DNA from: Gammaproteobacteria bacterium
GTDB taxonomy: Bacteria; Pseudomonadota; Gammaproteobacteria; UBA9214
DNA length: 42,001 bases
Assembly: GCA_003230545.1 (NCBI GenBank)
Contig: QIFB01000010.1
Span: 1 to 42,001 of the forward strand
Reading direction: 5' to 3'
Below are positions 27,657-36,757 of this stretch, one piece after another (positions within the stretch are counted from its first letter, which is position 1; each line of letters starts with the position of its first letter). A program made the translations under genes and the position numbers. The notes beneath the pieces were generated by a model, which made no database searches, was not told the origin of the DNA, and saw only the letters and a program-made list of their open reading frames with translations.

Positions 27657-27882
27657 ATGGTGGTTACGGTTTTCCTGGTCAATTTGCCCGACAGGGCGGC
27701 GTAGTGTAAACCAAACACCGGGGGTTTTTCCCGATAGCCGGGCCCGCGAACCAGCGGGTTCGGAGTGTAATTGACCAGCGGGTAAGCTGCTGATTCCTGG
27801 ATGCCCGGCGCATCTGCTACACTCGGCCTGGAAAGCACAGTTAATTCAGATACCTGAATTCAACCCCAGGTATGATCCAGCC

Positions 27883-28512
27883 ATGACATACGTCGATCTA
27901 ACCGCCATCGAAGCCACCCCTCTGACAGCGGATCCGTATGATTATATGGTGGTGCCGGACTGTATCAGCGCAACCGGACTGGTAGCGGCCAACCGTGATT
28001 ACCCTGATATCGACACCCCGGGGAACAAGGATCTGGAAGAACTGCAGTACGGCCCGGGCTTCCAGGGCCTGATCGATGAACTCGAGAGCCCCGAATTACG
28101 GCAGGCCATCAGCGACAAGTTCAACGTCGACCTCGATGATGCCTGGACCACAATCACGGTACGCAAATTCTGTGAGCCCAGCGATGGCAACATCCATACC
28201 GACCACTGGAGCAAGGTGATCACGGTGCTGGTCTACTTCAATACCGACTGGGACAACAATACCGGGCAATTACGCCTGCTGCGCTCACCCGATGATATCG
28301 AGGACTACGCGGCCGAGGTCCCGCCGGCCGGCGGGACCCTGCTGGCCTTCCGGCGCACCGACATCTCGTGGCATGGCCACAAGCGCTTCGTCGGCGAACG
28401 CCGCATGTTGCAGCTGAATTTCGTGAAAACCGGGCGCACCGCCCGTTATACCCAGCAATTTGCCCGGTTCTCGACGCGCATGATGAAACGCGTCGCCAGA
28501 CTCGTTCAATAA
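27883..28512 (+). CDS. 2OG-Fe(II) oxygenase family protein
   Basis: NIHTDHWSKVITVLVYFNTDWDNNTGQLRLL...GGTLLAFRRTDISWHGHKRFVGERRMLQLNF: HxD...H...R motif. Confidence 0.82.
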   Translation: MTYVDLTAIEATPLTADPYDYMVVPDCISATGLVAANRDYPDIDTPGNKDLEELQYGPGFQGLIDELESPELRQAISDKFNVDLDDAWTTITVRKFCEPSDGNIHTDHWSKVITVLVYFNTDWDNNTGQLRLLRSPDDIEDYAAEVPPAGGTLLAFRRTDISWHGHKRFVGERRMLQLNFVKTGRTARYTQQFARFSTRMMKRVARLVQ

Positions 28513-28524
28513 GATACCGGGGCC

Positions 28525-29499
28525 GTGACGCCCCGCCATCCGAAACCCAGGACACAGACCATGCTCCAGGTAGTACACGCCGGCAGACAGCTGTTTCGCT
28601 CGATATGGAAAAAGCTCTCGCGCCGATTGTTGCGCGCGGCTCTGCTGTTCGCGTCCGAAGACCGTAAAACGGCGGCGGAACGCTGGCTTCGGGGGCGTGA
28701 ACAGAACCGGAAACTGCAGCAGTCAGATATCGTCATCGTTTCCTTCGGCAAGAGCGGGCGCACCTGGCTGCGGGTCATGCTGTCGCGCCTCTACCAGGTC
28801 AAGCATGGCCTGTCGCAACGCTACCTGATGGGGTTCGACAATTTTCACTACATGAACCGCGCCATCCCGAAGGTATTTTATACCCACGACAACTACATCA
28901 AGGACTACACCGGCAACGCGGACTCCAAGGTAGATTTCTATGACCGCAAGGTGGTACTGCTGGCGCGCGACCCGCGCGATGTCGCGGTGTCCCAGTACTT
29001 CCAGTGGCAGTACCGCATGAAGCCCAACAAGAAAATTCTCAACAAGTACCCCGGTGAAGGTAAAGAGGTTCCGATCTACGACTTCGTCATGGACAAGGAT
29101 GCCGGACTGCCCAAGGTGATCGAATTCATGAACCTGTGGACTCGTGAAAGCCCGCGCCTGAAAGGCTTTTTCCTGCTGCGTTACGAGGACCTGCGCACAG
29201 CGCCGGAAGCCACGCTGGAAAGGCTGCTGGAATTCATGGGGACGCCGGGAACACCGGAGGAAATCCACGATGCGGTTGAGTTCTCGTCCTATGAGAACAT
29301 GAAAATAATGGAGCAGAAAAAGACCTTCTGGCTCAGCGGTGGACGCATGGTGCCGAAGGACCGCGACAATCCGAATACCTACAAGGTCCGGCGCGCCAAA
29401 GTCGGTGGCTACCGCGACTACTTCGACGAGGCACAGGTCGCGCAAATCGAGACGCTGGTCAATGACACCCTGTCACCAGAGTTTGGTTACAACACATAA
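28525..29499 (+). CDS. Sulfotransferase domain protein (paralogue of 26745..27656)
   Basis: SFGKSGRTWLRVMLSRLYQ, VVLLARDPRDVAVSQYFQWQYRMK, LLRYEDLRTAP, NPNTYKVRRAKVGGYRDYFDE. Confidence 0.92.
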   Translation: MTPRHPKPRTQTMLQVVHAGRQLFRSIWKKLSRRLLRAALLFASEDRKTAAERWLRGREQNRKLQQSDIVIVSFGKSGRTWLRVMLSRLYQVKHGLSQRYLMGFDNFHYMNRAIPKVFYTHDNYIKDYTGNADSKVDFYDRKVVLLARDPRDVAVSQYFQWQYRMKPNKKILNKYPGEGKEVPIYDFVMDKDAGLPKVIEFMNLWTRESPRLKGFFLLRYEDLRTAPEATLERLLEFMGTPGTPEEIHDAVEFSSYENMKIMEQKKTFWLSGGRMVPKDRDNPNTYKVRRAKVGGYRDYFDEAQVAQIETLVNDTLSPEFGYNT

Positions 29500-29628
29500 A
29501 CGGGGTCAGGTAAGGTGCAATAGCGAAGCGTATTGCACCGCAGATATTGACCATACGGCGCAATGCATTTCATTTATTGCGCCCTACTCAACTACCCGAG
29601 AAAGAGGAAAATCTGCTCTGACCCGTCC
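29500..29628. repeat. MITE/REP-like element with imperfect terminal inverted repeats and two internal hairpins
   Basis: Ends acggggtcag / ctgacccgt; hairpins ggtgcaatagcgaagcgtattgcacc (29514-29539) and ggcgcaatg...attgcgcc (about 29557-29583). Confidence 0.6.
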
Positions 29629-29645
29629 TTTTAAAGGACTTCATC

Positions 29646-30872
29646 ATGTCATATTCAAAATTCGATCCAGGAATTGCAGCAACACTCGTAATCACGCTGC
29701 TCCTGTACGCGTGTGATGGCGGATCTTCTGGCGGAGGAAAGAATCGCCCAGCGCAACCTCCTCCCGGCAACCCGACCATCGCCCTCGCGTCTGTATTCCC
29801 GGGCGTATCATTCATTGGCCTGCTTGGGTTATTGCAGGCACCGGGAGATTCCAGCCGCTGGTTCGCCGTCGAGCAACGTGGAATGGTGTGGGTATTCGAT
29901 AATGACCCGAACGTTGCGACAGCCACACTCTTTATAGACATCACTGCACGTGTGGATTCCGGGTCGAACGAGGCAGGCCTGCTGGGAATGGCCTTTCATC
30001 CCGACTGGGGAACAAACGGCAACTTTGAAGTATTCCTCTCGTATACACGCACCGGCGCACCACTTGAATCGTATGTCTCGCGTTTCTACAGCCTGGATAA
30101 TGGCGCCACGCTCGATAACAGTGTGGAAGATGTGATCATGACTGTGCTGCAGCCATCCGGTAATCACAACGGTGGCAATATCGAATTTGGTCCCGACGGC
30201 TATTTGTATGGTGGCTGGGGAGACGGTGGCGGGGCTGGCGACCCGCAGGACAATGCTCAAAACACATGGAACCTTCTCGGTTCGTTTACCCGTGTGGATG
30301 TTGACGGTGGCACACCGTATGCCATTCCGGCCAATAACCCGTTTGCAGCAAATGGAGTCTGCACGCAAGGTGTCGGCGGCGCGCCCTGCCCCGAGATTCT
30401 TGCCTGGGGATTACGCAATCCGTGGCGCTGGAGTTTTGACAACTCGACGGGTGATCTTTGGGCCGGTGATGTGGGCCAGGGAGCAATCGAAGAGGTTGAT
30501 GTAATCGAACCTGGCAATAACTACGGCTGGCGCTGTCGTGAAGGATCAACCGTATTCGATAACTCTGGTAACTGCCCGGCGGGGCTGATCGACCCGATAA
30601 CGGAATACGATCATGGTGTTGGCCGGTCAATTACTGGCGGTTACGTTTATCGGGGTTCGGCTATTCCGGATCTGCGCGGTTTCTACGTTTTCGGCGATTT
30701 CATCTCGGGCAGAATCTGGTCACTGCCGGCAACCAGCGGCACCGGAAGTGCGGCAGATGAGTTACTGGACACAAGCTTGTTAATATCCTCATTTGCGGTA
30801 GACAATGACAATGAACTCTACGTACTCGATTTCGCGGCCGGCAATATTTACAAGATCATTGGCGCGCCATAA
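29646..30872 (+). CDS. PQQ-dependent sugar (glucose/sorbosone) dehydrogenase family lipoprotein
   Basis: Lipobox LLLYAC; LGMAFHPDWGTNGNFEVFLSYT, NHNGGNIEFGPDGYLYGGWGDGGGAGDPQDNAQN, LAWGLRNPWRWSFDNSTGDLWAGDVGQGAIEEVDVIEPGNNYGWRCREG. Confidence 0.9.
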   Translation: MSYSKFDPGIAATLVITLLLYACDGGSSGGGKNRPAQPPPGNPTIALASVFPGVSFIGLLGLLQAPGDSSRWFAVEQRGMVWVFDNDPNVATATLFIDITARVDSGSNEAGLLGMAFHPDWGTNGNFEVFLSYTRTGAPLESYVSRFYSLDNGATLDNSVEDVIMTVLQPSGNHNGGNIEFGPDGYLYGGWGDGGGAGDPQDNAQNTWNLLGSFTRVDVDGGTPYAIPANNPFAANGVCTQGVGGAPCPEILAWGLRNPWRWSFDNSTGDLWAGDVGQGAIEEVDVIEPGNNYGWRCREGSTVFDNSGNCPAGLIDPITEYDHGVGRSITGGYVYRGSAIPDLRGFYVFGDFISGRIWSLPATSGTGSAADELLDTSLLISSFAVDNDNELYVLDFAAGNIYKIIGAP

Positions 30873-30893
30873 AATGTGTTCTGACACCGATGT

Positions 30894-31796
30894 TCAGGCC
30901 GCCTGCTTCGAGATGCGCCCGATGACCTCGAATGCATCGTGGCGCACGTGGTTCTTCGCCATTTCATCACGCACCAGGTCCTCGCCAAACACGCCCTTCT
31001 CAAGACACTCGGCGACCAGCTGGAAAAAGAACCGTTCCTGGTTCGGGTCCGGGTTCTGTTTGTACTTGCCGGTGAATTTATAGTCCCCGAACAGCGCGCG
31101 GCGGGCGCGGCGAATCCAGTGACGCGGCGGAAACAGACGGAAGGTATCGGCCGGACGGTAATCTACCGGCAAGCCGGTTTTCCACGGCTGGGTCTTGCGC
31201 TTTGTGGTATGCAGCATCTTCGTCTGCGACGTCAGGTGGTCGAAGTCATTCCATTCGGGCTCGAAGAAGCCGATGCTGCCGGGATCCTCGTACTTGAGAC
31301 AGACCCATTTCATGTAGTCACGCTGGAACTCGAACATCGCGTCAAACTGCTCCTCGACCTTCCAGTGTGTGAGTTTTGCATTTTCAAGCAGCATCACGCT
31401 GGTGGCCAGGCAACCGCGCTTGCCCTTGTTGCCGGACTTGGGGCGGCACATGATGGCCTTGCCCTGCATGTCACGTGACAGCAGGTCCCAGATATCGGCA
31501 ATGGCAAACACGTCCGGATCGATGACCACGGAACGGCCTTTGTAGTCCATCAATTGGGGTGGCAAGAACCGCGTCGGCGTGAAGGATTGCAGGTCATCGC
31601 GCACCCATTCACGCTTGTCACCGTCGCGAAGATAATAATCACCCTCGCGCGCCTTCAGGAACGGAAAGTCATCATAGGGCATGATGCGGATATCAAAACG
31701 GTCGTTGTGCTGCGAGTTACGCCGCAAGGCATATTCGGCCACCAGCGCACCCAGCCACTGCTTGTCATTGGCCTGGATAAATACACAATGGTCCAT
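30894..31796 (-). CDS. Glycosyltransferase-like protein (GT8-like, uncertain)
   Basis: MDHCVFIQANDKQWLGALVAEYALRR...YKGRSVVIDPDVFAIADIWDLLSRDMQGKAIMC: DPD motif and GT-A-like order. Start set at internal Met. Confidence 0.6.
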   Translation of the reverse strand: MDHCVFIQANDKQWLGALVAEYALRRNSQHNDRFDIRIMPYDDFPFLKAREGDYYLRDGDKREWVRDDLQSFTPTRFLPPQLMDYKGRSVVIDPDVFAIADIWDLLSRDMQGKAIMCRPKSGNKGKRGCLATSVMLLENAKLTHWKVEEQFDAMFEFQRDYMKWVCLKYEDPGSIGFFEPEWNDFDHLTSQTKMLHTTKRKTQPWKTGLPVDYRPADTFRLFPPRHWIRRARRALFGDYKFTGKYKQNPDPNQERFFFQLVAECLEKGVFGEDLVRDEMAKNHVRHDAFEVIGRISKQAA

Positions 31797-32008
31797 AGGA
31801 AACCCCTGGTAACCCCTGGTAAGCAGTGGCCCGGGCTGTCGTCGGGCCGGCAATTTCGATGAGGGAAAAATTATATCATGACAAACGCCGCCGCTTTTAT
31901 TGATCCGGCGCACACGTCACCGCCAGGTTTTGGGATTTGACCCGGGATGCCGCACAATAGGCGCATGCTCGGATATTTCCAACGACCCGGCCGGCTGACA
32001 CCCTGACC

Positions 32009-32942
32009 ATGGCCAGACTGTTCCTCGGCAGTTCCCTGAAGAAGCTCACAGACCGTGCTCCGGCGGTGCGCCAGCTGCTGTGGGCCATTGAGGCCCTGCT
32101 GATCGCCATCCCGCTGGGCCTCGCCTGGCTGCTGCCACCGGGCATGGCCTCCAGTGCCGGCGCACGGCTGTTCCGCCTGATCGGCCCGCACCTCGACAAG
32201 ACCCGTAAATTCCGGCGCAACCTGACGCTCGCCTTCCCGCAACGGTCAGCCGCTGAAATCGAGGCCCTGATCCGGGACAACTGGGGCAATGTCGGGGCAA
32301 CGCTGGCGGAGTTTCCCCACCTCCCCGCGATCGCCCATGGCACGGCTCGAGATCGTCAATCACTGCAGCAGCGAGGTGTTCCGCAAGGATGGAAAATCCG
32401 CCATCTTCGTCGCTGCCCACCTGTCCAACTGGGAGGTCCCGGCCGTCGTCGTGGTGCAGCTTGGCATCCCCGTCAGTGGCATCTACACCCCGCTGCAAAA
32501 CCCGTGGCTGAACCGGATGTTGCTCAAGGCGCGTGCTGCCATCGGTTGCGGACTGATACCGCGCGAGGGTGGCCTCCGGATCCTGATACAGGAACTCGGC
32601 AAGGGCCGCTCGATTGGCCTGCTGGTGGATCAGCGCGTCGATGCCGGGGAACCGGTGCCGTTTTTCGGGCACGACATGCTGACCTCGACCACCCCGGCAA
32701 CGCTGGCGCTGCGCTATGACTATGACCTGATCCCGATACGGGTGGAACGCACCGCCCCGGCGCGTTTCCGGGTCACCCTCTACCCACCGGTCACGGTGCC
32801 GGAGAGGGCCACGGACAAACACCAGCGGTCCGTACAAATGACATATGAAATCAACAAGTTATTTGAAGAATGGATCAGGGCGCAGCCACATGAATGGTTG
32901 TGCACCAAGCGCCGCTGGGCCAAAGACGCCACCCCCGGCTGA
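32009..32942 (+). pseudogene. Lysophospholipid/lipid A acyltransferase (LpxL/HtrB-like), apparent frameshift near 32330-32350
   Basis: N-terminal half in frame of 32009..32719 (MARLFLGSSLKK...NLTLAFPQRSAAEIEALIRDNWGNVGATLAEFPHLPAIA) continues in frame of 32289..32942 (ARLEIVNHCSSEVFRKDGKSAIFVAAHLSNWEVPAVVV...DQRVDAGEPVPFFGHDMLTSTTPATLALRYDYDLIPIRVERT). Confidence 0.75.
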
Positions 32943-33013
32943 TTCTCCGCGGCACTGTCCGTCGCAGCTCTTTATAATGCAGCGCTCTTCTTGCCGAACG
33001 CGATACCGCTACC

Positions 33014-34036
33014 ATGCAGGCCACTCTGAAAAACCGGATTCCGAATTCGACGGATAAACCGCTGCCACGCTGTATCGCCGAGATCGAGGGCATCGGCTAC
33101 CAGGACAGCGACCTGCCGGAGGCGCCGGTGGATTTCCCGGCCGGCTATTTTATTGTGGGCGCACCACGCTGCGGCACTACGGCCGTCAGCAAGGCGCTGT
33201 CACGCAATCCGCGCATCAGCTTTTCCAAACCCAAGGAGCCGCACTTCTTTCTCGAGCCCCGGCCCGGCTTGAGTCCGGATGAACTGCACCGGCAATACCT
33301 GTCACGCTACCACCGGGAACTCAACCCGGAGCACCAGGCATACGGTGACGGCTCGGTTTCCTACCTCTACGAGCCGGAGGCCATTCGGCGGGTGTTGCAA
33401 TTCGACCCGCGCGCGCAATTTATCGTGCTGGTGCGGAACCCGGTAGAGATGATGCGCTCGTATCACAGCCGCATGCTGTTTCAGCTGGACGAGGATGAAG
33501 TGGACTTTGCCCGCGCCTGGGAGCTGCAGGAAAGCCGCGCCGCCGGTCACAACCTGCCGCGGCGCTGCCGCGAGCCGATGCTGCTGCAGTACGCGTTCCT
33601 CGGCCAGCTCGGCATGCACCTCGAGCGCCTGTTCGAGGTGGCCGGCCGCGAACGCTGCCACGTCATCGTCCACGACGACTTCCGCGATGACCCGCGCGCG
33701 GTCTACCTGCGTGCACTGGAATTCATGGGAGTGGATGACGACGGCCAGGTCAAGTTCAAGCGTACCCGCGCCACCAGCAGCTTCAAATCGCCCTGGCTGC
33801 AGCAGTTCGTGATGAACCCGCCACCATGGACATTCCGGCTGATCGCAATCAGTAATTCCCGCATGTTGAAGCGGCTCAAGGGGGTGCGCAAGCGCATCAA
33901 GACCTGGAATTCCAGTGATGCCAAACCACGCCAGATATTCACCGATGAGGTGCGCGCCATGTTGCGGGATTATTTTGCGGACGATGTCGAGAAGCTGTCC
34001 GGATTACTGGCACGTGACCTGGGCGATTGGAAATGA
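33014..34036 (+). CDS. Sulfotransferase (heparan sulfate/NDST-like family)
   Basis: YFIVGAPRCGTTAVSKALSRNPRISFSKPKEPHFF, FIVLVRNPVEMMRSYHSRML. Confidence 0.9.
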   Translation: MQATLKNRIPNSTDKPLPRCIAEIEGIGYQDSDLPEAPVDFPAGYFIVGAPRCGTTAVSKALSRNPRISFSKPKEPHFFLEPRPGLSPDELHRQYLSRYHRELNPEHQAYGDGSVSYLYEPEAIRRVLQFDPRAQFIVLVRNPVEMMRSYHSRMLFQLDEDEVDFARAWELQESRAAGHNLPRRCREPMLLQYAFLGQLGMHLERLFEVAGRERCHVIVHDDFRDDPRAVYLRALEFMGVDDDGQVKFKRTRATSSFKSPWLQQFVMNPPPWTFRLIAISNSRMLKRLKGVRKRIKTWNSSDAKPRQIFTDEVRAMLRDYFADDVEKLSGLLARDLGDWK

Positions 34037-34095
34037 GGTTATGACTCAATCCAGTAATGAGTCACAATTTATGGTAATACGCACATCGAGAGCCG

Positions 34096-35058
34096 ATGAT
34101 GCCGGTACGTGACAGTGTAAAAAAAATAGCCATCCTGGTGCCCACGGCACTGTTGCCGCGGCCGTGGCGGGTTGCCGCGCGCCGGAAGCTGCTGTCGAAC
34201 CTCGAGCTGGCCATCGCCAACCGTGCCGGCCTGCTGATCATCGGTCACCCCAAGAGTGGCAATACCTGGCTCAAGGTGATGCTGGCACGGCTCTACCAGG
34301 TACGCCACGGGCTGGAGGCCTCCGCCCTGATCGGATCCGATGAACTCGCGCTGCGCAACCCGGCAATCCCCAGGCTCGCTGCCACCAACGCCTGGTACAG
34401 CTATGAGGGTAGTGTCGGCAAGGTACTGGCATCGGGTGCAGCCGATGCTCCGTTGCGCCACAAGCCGGTCTTGCTGCTGGCACGCAATCCCATCGACATT
34501 GCCGTGTCGTGGTTTTTCCAGTTCACCAAACGCCAGTCGGCTCACAAACAGGAGTTGATCAACGACTTCATCGATCACCCGATCGACCGCCACACGGTCA
34601 CCCTGTGGGACTTCGTGCGTTACAGTGATATCGGGCTGCCGTTTCTGATCAACTACCTGAACACCTGGGAGCACAACCTCCGGCAGCTCGATCACTCCCT
34701 GCTGTTACGTTATGAAGACCTGCGCGCGGATCCGGCGGCAACCCTGAAGCAGGTGACCCGCCTGATGGGCGAGGACTTCAGCGCTGCGGAAATTACCGAA
34801 GCCGTCGAGTTCGGCTCCTTTGACAACCTGCGCAAGCTGGAGACCAGCGGTTTCTTCCGGCGTGGCGGCATGCGCCTGCACAACGCGAAGGACCCGAACA
34901 CCTTCAAGACCCGACGCGGCAAGGTCGGCGGCTACCCGGACTATTTCGAACCGGATCAGGTCAGGGAACTCGAGGATCTGATGATGCAACACCTGACACC
35001 GACCTTCGGCTATCAGCCATCAGATGATCGCGGGCAGGACGTCCAGCCGTCCCCATGA
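34096..35058 (+). CDS. Sulfotransferase domain protein
   Basis: LLIIGHPKSGNTWLKVMLARLYQ, VLLLARNPIDIAVSWFFQF, LLRYEDLRADP, DPNTFKTRRGKVGGYPDYFEPDQ. Confidence 0.92.
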   Translation: MMPVRDSVKKIAILVPTALLPRPWRVAARRKLLSNLELAIANRAGLLIIGHPKSGNTWLKVMLARLYQVRHGLEASALIGSDELALRNPAIPRLAATNAWYSYEGSVGKVLASGAADAPLRHKPVLLLARNPIDIAVSWFFQFTKRQSAHKQELINDFIDHPIDRHTVTLWDFVRYSDIGLPFLINYLNTWEHNLRQLDHSLLLRYEDLRADPAATLKQVTRLMGEDFSAAEITEAVEFGSFDNLRKLETSGFFRRGGMRLHNAKDPNTFKTRRGKVGGYPDYFEPDQVRELEDLMMQHLTPTFGYQPSDDRGQDVQPSP

Positions 35059-36230
35059 ACACCGCTGACAACCAGTCTGCCCCCCGGACGTGGGTGGTGC
35101 TGGGTGACAAGCAGGGTGACAACGCCCAGGTCGAGGCGATCGTGCAGGCCCTGCCATGGCCCTGTGAACAGCGCCATATCCAGGTACTCGACAAGTTCGT
35201 TTTCGGCAAACCGAAAGTCGGCCCCACGCTGTATCACATCGACCGGGAACGCTCGGACCCGCTTGAACCCCCGTGGCCTGACCTCATCCTAACCATCGGG
35301 CGGCGCCCGGCCAACGTGGCGCTGTGGATCCGTGAACAGTCCGGCGGGCACACCAGAATTATCATTGTCGGCAAACCGTCCAGCATGCCGGACGACTACG
35401 ACCTGGTGATCTACAGTGCCGAGAACCAGTTTCCGCCACGCGCCAACCTGCAGGGCATTTCCCTGCCGCTGATGCGTATCGATGCGACCGCAGTGGAAGC
35501 GGCCGCACGCGAGTGGGCATCACGCCTTGCGGACCTGCCCCGGCCCCTGACCGCCTTCCTGGTCGGTGGACCGACCGGCCCGTTCATCTTTAACGACGCG
35601 GCCATCCGCCGCCTGCGGCAGACCATTGACCGGATCCTCGATGAAACCGGCGGCAGTATCTACATCACCACCAGCCGGCGCACGCCACCGGCAGTCGTTG
35701 ACGCCTTGCAAAACCGCTTGCCTGACGGTGCACGGCTGTTTGCCTGGCGCGCGGATGCGCGCGATAACCCGTATCGCGGCCTGCTCGGACTCGCCGACGG
35801 TTTCGTCGTCACCGGCGACAGTATTTCCATGATGGTGGAAGTGATCCGCCTGCGGAAACCGCTGGCGATCTTCCCGTTACCGGTTGGCAAGGTGGGCGCC
35901 GTTGACCAGCTGCGCCGCAGCTTCACGCGCCGGCTGTTCGCGCCGGCCAGCGGTGCAACACTGGACCGGCTGCGTACCGGCCTGTGCAAGCTGCTGTATG
36001 CCATGCGCATCGTGACCCATACACGGGATTTTACCGCCTTCAACGAAAGCCTGGTGCGGGGCGGGCTGGCCGGTTACGCGAGTGACCCGTTGCAACCGCC
36101 GAGCGGGGAGGTACCGGATGACCTGGCACTGGCCGTGCAGCGGATCATTGCCGTGGTGGACGGCAAACCGCAGGTTGGTGCCGAGCGTAGCCCGGATGAA
36201 GGCCGCAAGGCCGTAAGCCGGGAAACATGA
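35055..36230 (+). CDS. Mitochondrial fission ELM1 family protein (GT-like)
   Basis: TWVVLGDKQGDNAQVEAIVQALPWPCEQRHIQVLDKFVFGKPKVGPTLYHID...DLILTIGRRPANVALWIREQSGGHTRIIIVGKPSSMPDDYDLVI...VTGDSISMMVEVIRLRKPLAIFPLP. Confidence 0.88.
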   Translation: MNTADNQSAPRTWVVLGDKQGDNAQVEAIVQALPWPCEQRHIQVLDKFVFGKPKVGPTLYHIDRERSDPLEPPWPDLILTIGRRPANVALWIREQSGGHTRIIIVGKPSSMPDDYDLVIYSAENQFPPRANLQGISLPLMRIDATAVEAAAREWASRLADLPRPLTAFLVGGPTGPFIFNDAAIRRLRQTIDRILDETGGSIYITTSRRTPPAVVDALQNRLPDGARLFAWRADARDNPYRGLLGLADGFVVTGDSISMMVEVIRLRKPLAIFPLPVGKVGAVDQLRRSFTRRLFAPASGATLDRLRTGLCKLLYAMRIVTHTRDFTAFNESLVRGGLAGYASDPLQPPSGEVPDDLALAVQRIIAVVDGKPQVGAERSPDEGRKAVSRET

Positions 36231-36271
36231 TTCGGAAAGTCCCGGATTCCGCTGCGCTTCATCCGGGCTAC
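36187..36271. repeat. Family A repeat, inverted pair overlapping the ELM1 3' end
   Basis: gtagcccggatgaaggccgcaaggccgtaagccggg ... cccggattccgctgcgcttcatccgggctac. Confidence 0.85.
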
Positions 36272-36304
36272 AGCACTATGAGGTATACAGAGGTATTCCG
36301 GAAA

Positions 36305-36529
36305 TCAGTAGTCCCGCGCCGCACTCTGCTGTTCGGCGACGGGTGAATGCAATACCAGGTCCATCCCCCTCCAGTCACCGGTGTCGATATAGTCGCGCGT
36401 ACCGCGGATGTCCTCCAGCACGATACGCCGGCATTTACCCGAGATAAACAGGATGGCCCGGACCTGGATTAACTGGCCGGAGACATTGCTGTACCAATAG
36501 CCCGGCATAGGCTGTTGTTGCATAAACAT
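36305..36529 (-). CDS. Small hypothetical protein, weakly DUF6763-like
   Basis: MFMQQQPMPGYWYSNVSGQLIQVRAILFISGKCRRIVLEDIRGTRDYIDTGDWRGMDLVLH; aligns by eye with the 13289 protein (WYxNxSG...V...I...G...D.W..M). Confidence 0.65.
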   Translation of the reverse strand: MFMQQQPMPGYWYSNVSGQLIQVRAILFISGKCRRIVLEDIRGTRDYIDTGDWRGMDLVLHSPVAEQQSAARDY

Positions 36530-36687
36530 ACTACCTCCTCCGCCGGGACCGGTTCCCGCGGCGTGCTGTTATTGTTATGACGTCTGCTCTGACCTGTCGA
36601 TCGATGCGCCCTCATATAGTGTTATAACCGAAAAACCGGTAGTAAATCAATGGTACCAGGGGACAGGTAGTCGTCCGGCCGGTTACC

Positions 36688-36743
36688 GGCGGAATTTATC
36701 CGCCCTACAACAACATTTTTTGTAAGGCCAAATTTATTCGGCC
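36688..36743. repeat. Bipartite palindromic repeat (family B)
   Basis: ggcggaatttatccgccctacaacaacattttttgtaaggccaaatttattcggcc. Confidence 0.75.
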
Positions 36744-36757
36744 AGACAGACTTGATC

